A DNA stretch of 38,785 nt from a virus. Position numbers and translations under genes: made by a program. The stretch covers positions 1 through 38,785 of the IMG/VR virus record IMGVR_UViG_3300043331_001044; one strand, 5' to 3'. The notes beneath the pieces were generated by a model that was given only the letters and a program-made list of their open reading frames with translations, was not told the DNA's origin and did no database searches. This document shows positions 25,432 to 33,074 of the stretch, piece by piece (position 1 is the first letter of the stretch; each line of letters begins with the position of its first letter).

Positions 25432-25453
25432 CAGAAAATTTCTCAGAAAATTT
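25432..25453 (+). repeat. Direct repeat CAGAAAATTT x2 upstream of a promoter
   Basis: CAGAAAATTT occurs at 25432-25441 and 25444-25453, 12 nt apart (about one helical turn). The first copy is part of an AGAAAATTTCT inverted repeat (25433-25443). The AT-rich block stands out in this GC-rich genome and reaches the -35 region of the 25475 promoter, so it may be an operator or an UP-like element. Confidence 0.6.
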
Positions 25454-25480
25454 ACTCTCACTCCGCAAGTGTGATACAAT
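25452..25480 (+). promoter_or_regulatory. Extended -10 promoter of the SNF2/recombination operon
   Basis: TG (25472-25473), A, TACAAT (25475-25480), in the shared GTGTGATACAATAGC motif. A weak -35 (TTACTC, 25452-25457) lies 17 nt upstream. The gap 25396-25515 holds this promoter, the AT repeat before it and AGGAGGTCA before ATG 25516. Confidence 0.72.
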
Positions 25481-25515
25481 AGCCTTCGCGGAGAGCCCGC
25501 AAGCAGGAGGTCAGA

Positions 25516-25896
25516 ATGGGAGCAGCGAACTTCATCACCGGAGGCACCGGAGCCACCATGCGGGAGGCGTTTAGCAACGCCGCCCAGCAGGCCGCACACG
25601 AGTACGGCCACGGCGGGTACACCGGCACGATCGCCGAGAAGAACGGCGTCGTCGACCTCGGCAAGTTGCCTGAAGGCCTGACCCCGTACCAGTTCCAGGA
25701 CCTGCTTTTTCAGTATGAGGAATCGTTCGACGAGGATGAGAGCTGGCGAACCAAGCGCGACGTCTACAGGTACGACGGCCCGCATGCCGACCTCGTCAAG
25801 AGGGCGTTCAAGACCTGGGACGACAAGTGGGGCGACGCGATCGGCTTCGAACTCGGCAACGGAAAGTACGTCTTCATGGGGATGGCATCGGAATGA
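25516..25896 (+). CDS. Conserved phage protein of unknown function (YGHGGYTGTIAEK type)
   Basis: A 126-aa protein from ATG 25516 behind AGGAGGTCA, first gene after the 25475 promoter. The N-terminal ANFITGGTGATMREAFSNAA and AHEYGHGGYTGTIAEKNGVV resemble small phage proteins that share the YGHGGYTGTIAEK motif. The rest is acidic and aromatic (FQDLLFQYEESFDEDESW). HEYGH fits the HExxH pattern, but the conserved surrounding Gly-Tyr-Thr-Gly makes a protease reading doubtful. Function unknown. The stop overlaps the SNF2 start (ATGA). Confidence 0.72.
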   Translation: MGAANFITGGTGATMREAFSNAAQQAAHEYGHGGYTGTIAEKNGVVDLGKLPEGLTPYQFQDLLFQYEESFDEDESWRTKRDVYRYDGPHADLVKRAFKTWDDKWGDAIGFELGNGKYVFMGMASE

Positions 25897-27653
25897 TCCG
25901 AGCCGAGATCGTCAACGGCCGGGTCGACATCGACTCCGAGTTCCGCCAGAAGGACCTCGTCAAGCAGGTGCCCGGCACGACCTTCGACCGCGAGCGCCGC
26001 GTGTGGACCGCTCCCCTCTCGTGGGGCACGTGCCTCGCGCTTCGCGGCGTGTTCGGCCCCGAGCTGCAGATCGGCCCACTTCTCGGCGACTGGGCGTGGG
26101 AGCAGCGTCGGCAGTGGATCGACCCCGCGCACTCTCTCCGGCTCCAACTCGACTACCCCTCGCAGACGCTCGCCGACCAGGCGCTCTTTCCCTTCCAGCG
26201 CGCGGGCGTCGCGTTCCTCTCTACCGTCGGCCGCGCCCTCATCGCCGACGAGATGGGCTCCGGCAAGACCGTGCAGCTCATCCGCGCGATCGCCTACCTG
26301 CCCGACGCGTACCCCGCGCTCGTGGTCGCGCCCAACACGGTCAAGTACAACTGGCAGCGCGAGTACGAGCGGTGGAACCCACTCGCCCGCGTGGTCGTAG
26401 TCGACGGCAACGTGACCAAGCGTCGCGAGGCCCTGAAGAAGATCGAGCTCGGCGAGGCCGACGTGGCGATCGTCAACTGGGAGGGGCTGCGGGGGCACTC
26501 CCGCCTCGAGGGCTACGGCAACATCCGACTCAAGCGATGCCTAACCTGCGGCGGCGAGGACGCGACCGTCAAGGACACGGCCTGCGAGAGCCACCCGAAG
26601 GAACTCAACAACATCAAGTGGGGAACCGTCGTCGCCGACGAGGCGCACCGGGCGAAGGACCCGAAGGCCAAGCAGACTCGCGCCCTCTGGGCCGTCGGCC
26701 GCGACGCCAACTACCGCTTCGCCGCCACCGGCACCCCCGTCGCCAACCACCCCGGCGACCTCTGGAGCATCATGAACTTCGTCTCCCCCGACGACTTCCC
26801 GCGCAAGACGTCGTACGTCGACCGCTACTGCCTGCAGTCGTGGAACGCGTTCGGCGGCATGGAGATCGTCGGCGTGCGACCTGAGACGAAGGCCGAGTTC
26901 GCCGCCCTCGTCGACCCGCGGACGATCCGCCGGCTCAAGAGCGTCGTGCTGCCCCAGTTGCCTCCCAAGGTTTACTCAACCCGCCACGTACAGCTGACCC
27001 CCAAGCAGCGGAAGGCCTACAACGAGATGGCGGACCTCATGATCACCCAACTCGACGAGGGCGACGTCACGTACGCGACGAACCCCCTCGCGCGGCTCAC
27101 CCGGCTCACCCAGTTCGCCAGCGCCTACGCCACCCTCGAAGGTGACGACCTGCGGCTGGCTGAGCCGAGCTGCAAGATCGACGGGCTCCTCGACGTCCTC
27201 TCCGAGGCGGAGGGTGAGCAGGTGGTCGTGTTCGCGGAGAGTCGGCAGCTGATCGAGCTCGCCAGCGCGCGACTCGAGAAGGAGAAGATCTCCCACGGCC
27301 TCATCACGGGAGCGATCCTCCCGGCGGAGAGGCAAAACAACGTGGACAGCTTCCAGGCGGGACGCCTGCGGGTGATGCTCTGCACCATGGGTGCCGGAGG
27401 CGAGGGCATCACCCTCACGGCGGCGCGGATCGTCGTCTTCCTGCAGCGGAGCTGGTCGCTAGTCAAGAACAAGCAGGCCGAGGACCGGGTGCATCGGCCC
27501 GGCCAGGACGCCAACAAGGTCGAGATCATCGACGTCGTAAGCGTCGGAACGGTGGACGAGGAGATCATCGACGTGCGGGAACTCAAGGAGGAGCGATTGC
27601 AGGAGGTGGTCCGCGACAAGGAGGCGGTGCGGAAGATGCTGGAACGACGATGA
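25893..27653 (+). CDS. SNF2-family helicase/ATPase
   Basis: A 586-aa protein. ATG 25893 is chosen for its ATGA overlap; an earlier in-frame start lies deep in the previous gene. After an ~85-residue N-terminal domain come Q motif-like LFPFQRAGVAFL, Walker A ADEMGSGKT (118-126), motif Ia LVVAPNTVKYNW, the DEAH box VVADEAHRAK (~245), motif III RFAATGTPV, motif V TMGAGGEGITLTAA and motif VI QAEDRVHRPGQ (~527). A zinc-finger-like insert (Cys216, Cys219, Cys231, His234) sits between lobes I. SMARCAL1-like enzymes of this kind remodel forks or anneal DNA; phage forms probably aid replication or recombination. Confidence 0.9.
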   Translation: MIRAEIVNGRVDIDSEFRQKDLVKQVPGTTFDRERRVWTAPLSWGTCLALRGVFGPELQIGPLLGDWAWEQRRQWIDPAHSLRLQLDYPSQTLADQALFPFQRAGVAFLSTVGRALIADEMGSGKTVQLIRAIAYLPDAYPALVVAPNTVKYNWQREYERWNPLARVVVVDGNVTKRREALKKIELGEADVAIVNWEGLRGHSRLEGYGNIRLKRCLTCGGEDATVKDTACESHPKELNNIKWGTVVADEAHRAKDPKAKQTRALWAVGRDANYRFAATGTPVANHPGDLWSIMNFVSPDDFPRKTSYVDRYCLQSWNAFGGMEIVGVRPETKAEFAALVDPRTIRRLKSVVLPQLPPKVYSTRHVQLTPKQRKAYNEMADLMITQLDEGDVTYATNPLARLTRLTQFASAYATLEGDDLRLAEPSCKIDGLLDVLSEAEGEQVVVFAESRQLIELASARLEKEKISHGLITGAILPAERQNNVDSFQAGRLRVMLCTMGAGGEGITLTAARIVVFLQRSWSLVKNKQAEDRVHRPGQDANKVEIIDVVSVGTVDEEIIDVRELKEERLQEVVRDKEAVRKMLERR

Positions 27654-28105
27654 GCGAGCTGAAGTTCGGGGAGTACGAGGCGTTTGAGAACAAGGAGTTC
27701 GAGAAGGGCACGCCGTGGAGCTCTCCGGGGATCGAGTACCCGCTGCCGCGTCGAGGAGCGTGGCGGCGGCTACGTCCCGGCGCTCGCCCGTACTACGTCG
27801 CGGACCCCGTCCTGCGGGTCCCTAGTCGACTCGCGCGCTGGGGCATGCTCTCGGTCCGCATCTCGTGGCGGGACGCGAATCCGGTGGCGAAGTTGCTCGT
27901 GGATCCGAGCCCTCGCGGCTGGTACGCGCTGTGGTGGCTGCAGAGAAACCCGCTGCAGTTCTCCGCCGACGTCAAGACGGCGGACGACCCCGACTGGCGC
28001 CGGGTGTACCAGCGCGTCGAGGTCGTGGTCGGGAAGCGGTTTCCGGAGGAGCCTTCTCACCCCGGCGACGCTCCCGACTTTTGGGTCGACGACGTGTTAC
28101 AGTAG
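27650..28105 (+). CDS. Hypothetical protein
   Basis: A 151-aa protein from ATG 27650 (ATGA overlap with the helicase gene). It is rich in Arg, Trp and Pro, with RRGAWRRLRPGARPYYVADP, SVRISWRDANPVAKLLVDPS, GWYALWWLQRNPLQF and an acidic C-terminus (DAPDFWVDDVLQ). No motif is recognised. It is co-transcribed with the helicase. Confidence 0.6.
   Translation: MSELKFGEYEAFENKEFEKGTPWSSPGIEYPLPRRGAWRRLRPGARPYYVADPVLRVPSRLARWGMLSVRISWRDANPVAKLLVDPSPRGWYALWWLQRNPLQFSADVKTADDPDWRRVYQRVEVVVGKRFPEEPSHPGDAPDFWVDDVLQ
28095..28103 (+). promoter_or_regulatory. Extended -10-like element before the zinc-finger gene
   Basis: TG (28095-28096), T, TACAGT (28098-28103) in GTGTTACAGTAGG, close to the shared motif of the window. 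It overlaps the end of the preceding gene and ends 7 nt before CTG 28111. No -35. Confidence 0.4.
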
Positions 28106-28110
28106 GTCAC

Positions 28111-28359
28111 CTGACCACCACTCAAGACGCCATATACGAGTGCACCGAGTGCGGCCAGACCTTCGACTCGCCCCTTCGCAGGGCAGGTCACATGGGCGGC
28201 CGACACGGGCGTAAACTCGTCCCCATCCGCCACGGTACCTACAACGGCTACATCCAGCACGTGCGCCGCAAGGTTCCCGTCGACGAGAACGACTCGTGCG
28301 GCTGCAGGGCGGCGCAATCCGCCTACCAGCGGGAGCGGCGCACCCGCCTAGCGGGATGA
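28111..28359 (+). CDS. Small C2H2 zinc-finger protein
   Basis: An 82-aa protein. No ATG/GTG/TTG lies before the first zinc ligand, so CTG 28111 is proposed, perhaps on a leaderless mRNA from the TACAGT box. Residues 11-32 (C-x2-C-x12-H-x4-H: ECTECGQTF ... RRAGHMGGRH) form a C2H2 finger. The second half has HGTYNGYIQHVRRK (41-54), then CGC (63-65) and a basic tail. The HGTxxGYxxHxRR pattern recurs in the 37087 protein. Likely a nucleic-acid-binding regulator. The start codon is the weakest part of the call. Confidence 0.55.
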   Translation: MTTTQDAIYECTECGQTFDSPLRRAGHMGGRHGRKLVPIRHGTYNGYIQHVRRKVPVDENDSCGCRAAQSAYQRERRTRLAG

Positions 28360-29297
28360 GGTACTACACCAACTCGGAGCTGCAGACCTGGCTCCGCTGC
28401 CGGCGGAAGCACTACCTCGGCTACCAGCTCCAGTACGAGCCGGCGCGGGAGCGCCTGATCCCTCCCCGCCTGCGCGGCAACCTCAGCCACGCGGCACTCG
28501 AGCTTTGGTACGCGACGGGGGACGACCCGCTTGCCTTCATCCACGCGGAGAGGGTCAGGATCCTCACGACGTACGAGGCGTCGGTCGAGTACGTCGACGT
28601 CGACGACCTCAAGGAGATCAACTCGACGCTCGACCTCGTCCACGCGATGGTAGAGGGCTACCTGCAGTGGGTCGGGGAGACGGGCGCCGACCAGGACCTC
28701 GAGCTTATCTCGACTGAGCACGAGGTGGCGGTTCCACTGGCGGGGCACGCAAAGGGAAAGCGCTGGGAGGAAGTCGCGCTCCTCGGCAAGCTCGACGCGC
28801 GCTTCAACCAGCTGTCGACGGGGTTTCGACTCTTTATGGATCACAAGACGGTAGGTGACCTAGTGCAGCTGCCGAGGTGGGCGATCATGCACCCGCAGCT
28901 TCTCTTCTACCACCTACTCGAGCGCCTGACCGACACGAAGCAGCACTGCGACGGCGGGATCTTCAACATGCTCCGCACCGTCAAGCGCACGGGCTCGTCG
29001 AAGCCGCCGTACTACGACAGGTGGCCCGTGCCGCACAACCCGGAGCACCTGCGCAACTTCTGGACCCAGACGCTCTCGATCATCGTCGAGATCGAGGAGG
29101 CGAAGGAGATGCTCGAGAACGGGGTAAGCCACCAGACGGCGTGCTATCCCAGTCCGCGGCAGGAGTGCTCGTGGGACTGCGAGTTTTTCGCGGTGTGTCC
29201 GATGATGGACGACGGTTCGGATTACCGCGCGGTCCTCGCCAGTGCGTATAAGGTAGGGAACCCGCTGGAGCGTTACCGGTCGCTCGAGAAGGGTTAG
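28356..29297 (+). CDS. Cas4/RecB-like PD-(D/E)XK exonuclease with likely Fe-S cluster
   Basis: A 313-aa protein with ATG 28356 (ATGA overlap), giving MRYYTNSELQTWLRCRRKHY. The fold marks are Cys15 in the first helix, the nuclease core KLDARF and FMDHKTVG (Asp...Asp-x-Lys), the QLLFYHLL helix (the Q-x-x-x-Y motif) and a C-terminal cysteine cluster (CYPSPRQECSWDCEFFAVCP). One early Cys plus three late Cys is the 4Fe-4S arrangement of Cas4/AddB proteins. It likely resects DNA ends with the annealing proteins next to it. Confidence 0.84.
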   Translation: MRYYTNSELQTWLRCRRKHYLGYQLQYEPARERLIPPRLRGNLSHAALELWYATGDDPLAFIHAERVRILTTYEASVEYVDVDDLKEINSTLDLVHAMVEGYLQWVGETGADQDLELISTEHEVAVPLAGHAKGKRWEEVALLGKLDARFNQLSTGFRLFMDHKTVGDLVQLPRWAIMHPQLLFYHLLERLTDTKQHCDGGIFNMLRTVKRTGSSKPPYYDRWPVPHNPEHLRNFWTQTLSIIVEIEEAKEMLENGVSHQTACYPSPRQECSWDCEFFAVCPMMDDGSDYRAVLASAYKVGNPLERYRSLEKG

Positions 29298-29321
29298 CGC
29301 CCACCGGTAGGAGGAGGTCAG

Positions 29322-30098
29322 ATGACTACGTACGCACCGGAGCAGGTCGCGTACCAGGAACAACCCCAGCAGCTGGCGCCGCAGCCCAACGGCTACGCGC
29401 CCCCGTACCTGCCCCTGACGACCGTGATCCACGGCGAGTCGGGAGCGGGGAAGAGCTGGCTGGCCGACACGTGTCCCGCGCCGCGCCTGATCCTCGACGC
29501 CGAGGGTGGGAGTCGCTGGACGCCGTCGCAGCCAAAGATCGTGTGGTCGCCGTACGAGAACCCACCTGCCTACGACGGGTCGTGGCAGACGACCGTCTGC
29601 TACGTCCGGGACTTTCCGACGATGCAGCGCGTTTACCAGTGGCTCAACTCGGGGCAGCACCCGTGGGTCTCGTGCTCGATGGACTCCCTGACGGAGATCC
29701 AAAAGCGATGCGGGGACGCGATCGCCGGCACCAACCAACTCACCCAGCAGGACTGGGGACAGCTCCTGCGCGACATGGAGTCGCTGGTGCGTCAGTACCG
29801 CGACCTCACCTTCCACCCGACGCGCCCACTTCTCTCCGTCAACTTCGTGACGCTGACCGACAACGACAAGGGCGTGATGCGTCCCTCAGTGCAGGGTCGG
29901 CTTCGCACCACGTTGCCGGGATTCGTGGACGTCGTCGGATACCTATACACCGTGGTCAACGGAGCGGGTCAACTCGAGCGCCAGATGCTTACGCAGCCGG
30001 CGCCAGGCTACCTCGCGAAGGACCGCACCAACCGGCTACCCATGGTAGTCAACGAACCCAACCTCTCGAGGATGATGGAGGTCATCAATGGCAGGTAA
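29322..30098 (+). CDS. Sak4-like RecA-fold ATPase
   Basis: A 258-aa protein from ATG 29322 behind GGAGGAGGTCA. The N-terminal 30 residues are Gln/Pro-rich. Walker A is IHGESGAGKSWLAD (36-49), then LILDAEGG (a RecA-like strand) and VSCSMDSLTEIQKR (Walker B region). Small single-RecA-domain ATPases next to an SSB and an exonuclease are the Sak4 type, ssDNA-annealing recombinases. The stop overlaps the SSB start by 11 bases. Confidence 0.82.
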   Translation: MTTYAPEQVAYQEQPQQLAPQPNGYAPPYLPLTTVIHGESGAGKSWLADTCPAPRLILDAEGGSRWTPSQPKIVWSPYENPPAYDGSWQTTVCYVRDFPTMQRVYQWLNSGQHPWVSCSMDSLTEIQKRCGDAIAGTNQLTQQDWGQLLRDMESLVRQYRDLTFHPTRPLLSVNFVTLTDNDKGVMRPSVQGRLRTTLPGFVDVVGYLYTVVNGAGQLERQMLTQPAPGYLAKDRTNRLPMVVNEPNLSRMMEVINGR

Positions 30099-30846
30099 AT
30101 CGTGGGGGGATCTCCTCGGCCAGGCCGAGGCAGGACCCGAACCCATCCCGGACGGGATCTACGACTTCGTGGTGTCGACCGCGAAGTCCCAACCGGCTAA
30201 GACGGGCGCCCCGATGGTGGTCGCCGTGCTCAAGGTCGTATCAGGTCCCTACGCCGGCAAGACGGTGTGGCACAACTTCGTGCTCACCGAGGACAACCCG
30301 AACGCGCTGGGCTGGTTTTTCAAGCACATGGCGGCACTTGGGATCGACCAGTCGACGATCGCGGCTCTACCGCCGCCCGAGCAGGGTGGGCTGGAGCAGC
30401 TGGCGCAGATGATCGTGGGCCGGTACGTCACGGCCAACGTCGGGCACCGCCTCTGGCAGGGCTCGACCCGCAACCAGCTAGGCGACATCAAGCCGTACGG
30501 TGGCGGGGCCCAGCAGGCCCCTGGAGTGCCGCAGGTGCCCCAGCAGCCGGCCGCGCCCCAGTACCAACCGCAGCCGATGGCGCAGCCGTACCCGCCCGGT
30601 CCGATGGCACCGCAGCCGTACCCGCAGCCCCAGCCGATGCCGGCTCAGCCTACGCAGGCGCCGACCCCGTACGCCGCGCCCTACCAGCAGCCGCAGCAGC
30701 CGGCCTACGCCCCGGCGGCACCCGCTCCCGCGCAGGCTCCGCCGATGCCCGAACCGCAGCAGGCTCCGCAGCCGCAGGCTCCGCAGGTCCCACCCGGGCC
30801 TGACCCGAACCAGCCGCCGTCGGTCCCGCCGCCCCCTCCGTTCTGA
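30088..30846 (+). CDS. SSB-like protein (DUF669-type) with Pro/Gln-rich tail
   Basis: A 252-aa protein from ATG 30088. Residues 1-~140 have the DUF669-like pattern (IPDGIYDFVVSTAKSQPA, VVAVLKVVSGPYAGKTVWHN, ALGWFFKHMAALGI), an OB-fold-like protein that pairs with Sak4. From ~145 on, the chain is a low-complexity Pro/Gln/Ala tail (QPQPMAQPYPPGPMAPQPYP and so on). It ends PPPPPF, recalling the C-terminal Pro-Phe of SSB tips but lacking their acidic residues. The tail may bind partners or form condensates. Confidence 0.72.
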   Translation: MAGKSWGDLLGQAEAGPEPIPDGIYDFVVSTAKSQPAKTGAPMVVAVLKVVSGPYAGKTVWHNFVLTEDNPNALGWFFKHMAALGIDQSTIAALPPPEQGGLEQLAQMIVGRYVTANVGHRLWQGSTRNQLGDIKPYGGGAQQAPGVPQVPQQPAAPQYQPQPMAQPYPPGPMAPQPYPQPQPMPAQPTQAPTPYAAPYQQPQQPAYAPAAPAPAQAPPMPEPQQAPQPQAPQVPPGPDPNQPPSVPPPPPF

Positions 30847-31019
30847 TGAAGGAGTACCGCCGCCGGCGCGGAGCCGACACGTGGCACTTCAACGGCCGGT
30901 GTCAGCACTGGCCACGGGAGGACGAGGAGTTCACGTCACTCCACCTTGAGGAGGGCCAGCGGCCCCGGTCGGGAGAGCTCTGCAACGAGTGCCTCGGCAA
31001 GGAGCGCGCTGAGACATGA
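30846..31019 (+). CDS. 57-aa zinc-binding-like protein
   Basis: ATG 30846 overlaps the SSB stop by one base (TGATG) and the frame ends at TGA 31017-31019. The protein begins MKEYRRRRGADTWHFNGRCQ and ends with GELCNECLGKERAET. Trp13-His14, Cys19, Trp22-Pro23 and Cys46/Cys49 form a pattern (WHxxxxCxxWP ... GExCNxC) typical of small zinc-binding phage proteins. The role is unknown. Confidence 0.68.
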   Translation: MKEYRRRRGADTWHFNGRCQHWPREDEEFTSLHLEEGQRPRSGELCNECLGKERAET

Positions 31020-31312
31020 GACCGGTTCCGATAACCGACGAGCTTCTGGCTCGGTTCGGTGAAGGAGCGGAGCGTCGCGTCTTCAGCTCCCCCTCGGGGG
31101 ACCTGACCGACCCGGTGATCCCGCCTGCCGAGGGCGTGATCTATACGATCCACCCGCACGGAAGTCCCGAGGACGTAACGTGGCCGGTGACGTCGGTCAT
31201 CTGCGTGCTCGAGGAGGGGGAGCTAGAGGCACTCAACTCGGGAGGCAAGGTAGTCATCGGGTGGCCTGGAATCGGGATGCCCGTCTTCATGACACCCTGG
31301 GTGCTGACGTGA
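31016..31312 (+). CDS. Hypothetical protein
   Basis: A 98-aa protein from ATG 31016 (ATGA overlap). It is mostly beta, with RRVFSSPSGDLTDPVIPPAE, VIYTIHPHGSPEDVTWPVTS and VVIGWPGIGMPVFMTPWVLT. No family or active site is recognised. It is embedded in a run of overlapping genes and probably expressed with the SSB and pyrophosphatase genes. Confidence 0.62.
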   Translation: MRPVPITDELLARFGEGAERRVFSSPSGDLTDPVIPPAEGVIYTIHPHGSPEDVTWPVTSVICVLEEGELEALNSGGKVVIGWPGIGMPVFMTPWVLT

Positions 31313-31842
31313 ACCTATCCACCTGGTTCGCGATGCAGCGCAAGCTGCAGGTGGAGGCGTTCGACCTCGACCCGGCTGAGCTCGAGGGAGCTCAGCTGGG
31401 CGAGTACGTCACGTGGAACGCGTTCGCGCTCGAGGACGAGCTTCACGAGTTGATGCAGGAGGTGCAGTGGAAGCCCTGGGCGAACGACCGAGGCACGATC
31501 AAGGATCACGACGCCTGCGTCCGCGAGTTCGTCGACGTCATGCACTTCCTCGGCAACATCGCGCTCGCGCTGCGGCTCGAGGCGAGTGAGATCGACCGAG
31601 AGTACGGCCGTAAGCTGAAGGTCAACCTCGAGCGTCAGCGGCAGCCCGGAGGGTACGACGTACTGGGGGGTTCGAAGTGCCGACACTGCGGCCGTGACCT
31701 CGAGGACGTCGGGGTGAAGCGGATCAAGATGGCGCTGGAGGACATGATCCTCGAGGTCGTGAACTGCGGCGCCTGCGATGAGGAGATCAGCCGCACCGAG
31801 ATACGTCCGGCAAGCCTTCAGGATAGTGTAACCCCGCCGTGA
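31309..31842 (+). CDS. MazG/dimeric dUTPase-like NTP pyrophosphatase with zinc ribbon
   Basis: A 177-aa protein with GTG 31309 (GTGA overlap). Residues 1-~115 are the all-alpha NTP-PPase type: LEDELHELMQEVQWKPW (Glu residues 42-51) and REFVDVMHFLGNI (Glu73-x-x-Asp76) provide the ExxE/ExxD metal sites, in the manner of dimeric dUTPases. T4 gp56 dCTPase/dUTPase belongs to this group. The C-terminus adds CRHC (124-127) and CGAC (153-156), likely a zinc ribbon, unusual for the family. It would hydrolyse dUTP and perhaps dCTP. Confidence 0.74.
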   Translation: MNLSTWFAMQRKLQVEAFDLDPAELEGAQLGEYVTWNAFALEDELHELMQEVQWKPWANDRGTIKDHDACVREFVDVMHFLGNIALALRLEASEIDREYGRKLKVNLERQRQPGGYDVLGGSKCRHCGRDLEDVGVKRIKMALEDMILEVVNCGACDEEISRTEIRPASLQDSVTPP

Positions 31843-33074
31843 GAGCCGTCGACTGCCAAGGACTGGCCGGCGCCTTCACCCTCGGAACCGCGCAGGCGGG
31901 GTGGAACGTCGTCGCCAAGAAGGAGCTGCCGGGTGGATTTGGCGTCGAGAACGTCAGGGCCAACCAGCGGATGGTGAACCCGAAGCTGGAGTACGAGATC
32001 GGCCCGTGGGAGGAGTGGGAGCCGGAGGACGTCGAGTACGTCTTCGGCAACCCACCCTGCTCCGGGTTCTCGCTGATGAACCAGGCCGCGTCGTTCGCTC
32101 GCCGGCGGGGTAAGGAGTCGCGGCAGGCGCGCGGCCCAGACTCGGCGATCAACGACTGCATGTGGGCCTTAGCCCAGTACGCGGGTCGGGTACGGCCGTC
32201 GTACGTCGCGATGGAGTCGGTGCAGCAGGCGTACACGAACGGGCGCTCCCTCATGCAGAAGCTGCGGGCTAAGACCGAGGACATCTCACGCTCGAACTAC
32301 GACCTCGTCCACCTCAAGGTTTCGGGGACGGCGCTGGGCGCGTACCAGCGCCGCCACCGGTACTACATGCTACTGCGCCGAGCCGACGCTCCCCCACTTC
32401 GCTTCGGCAAGGTCGAGCACCGAACGGGTCGCACGTACTGGGACGCGATCGGCGACCTCGTCGGCATGGCCAACACCTGGGAGTCGCAACCCTACAAGTT
32501 TACGGGGCACCCGCTGCAGAGTCCGGACGGGACGGTAGATTCACACGTGTCCCCGACGCTGGAGGCCGGGACGAAGCACTGCACCCAGGTGTACAACCTA
32601 CTCGCGAGCGGGCTGTGGAACCAGGGGGAAGCGATGTCCGTCGCCCTCCGCCGCTACCACGACAGGTACGGAACCGTACCTACCGGCTTCGACCTCGAGC
32701 GGATCGTCGCGAAGAACTGGGAGCTCGGCTTCCACCAGCCCCGCCGCGTCAGGTGGGACCAGGAGGGTTACGTCGTCACCGGCTCGGGAGGATACGACTT
32801 CATCCACCCAAGTGAGGATCGGTTCATGACCGTCCGGGAGGTGGCGCGCCTGCAAGGTTTTCCCGACGCGTGGTCGTTTCGGGGAGCCGGAGATAGGCCC
32901 AACGTGCCGTACGCGTGGATCGGTAAAGGAGTACCGGTGCAGATGGGTAACTGGGTTTCCAGGCAGGTTGGAGCGTCCCTCACGGGGGCCGTGGACCGAG
33001 AGGAGTACGAGCCTGAGGTCATCGGCGACCGCGAGTACCTCTACGACCTAACCTATGCCTGGCGAGCGGCGTAG
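31839..33074 (+). CDS. DNA (cytosine-5) methyltransferase
   Basis: A 411-aa protein from GTG 31839 (GTGA overlap). Motif I is GLAGAFTLGTAQAGW, motif IV GNPPCSGFS with catalytic Cys74, motif VI MESVQQ (Glu126, 'ESV' in place of ENV), motif VIII QRRHR (170-174), motif IX TVREVARLQGFPDAW, motif X GKGVPVQMGNWVSRQV. The variable region between VIII and IX (~190-330) sets the target. No endonuclease is beside it, so it is a solitary phage enzyme: protection from restriction, or a first step of base modification. It is near the MazG-like gene and 9 kb from the TS homologue. Confidence 0.9.
   Translation: MRAVDCQGLAGAFTLGTAQAGWNVVAKKELPGGFGVENVRANQRMVNPKLEYEIGPWEEWEPEDVEYVFGNPPCSGFSLMNQAASFARRRGKESRQARGPDSAINDCMWALAQYAGRVRPSYVAMESVQQAYTNGRSLMQKLRAKTEDISRSNYDLVHLKVSGTALGAYQRRHRYYMLLRRADAPPLRFGKVEHRTGRTYWDAIGDLVGMANTWESQPYKFTGHPLQSPDGTVDSHVSPTLEAGTKHCTQVYNLLASGLWNQGEAMSVALRRYHDRYGTVPTGFDLERIVAKNWELGFHQPRRVRWDQEGYVVTGSGGYDFIHPSEDRFMTVREVARLQGFPDAWSFRGAGDRPNVPYAWIGKGVPVQMGNWVSRQVGASLTGAVDREEYEPEVIGDREYLYDLTYAWRAA

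Noticed and set aside
25516-25896. HEYGH as a second metalloprotease motif
   Set aside because: The motif is embedded in the YGHGGYTGTIAEK signature of small phage proteins and no third ligand is evident; HExxH alone is too short to prove activity.
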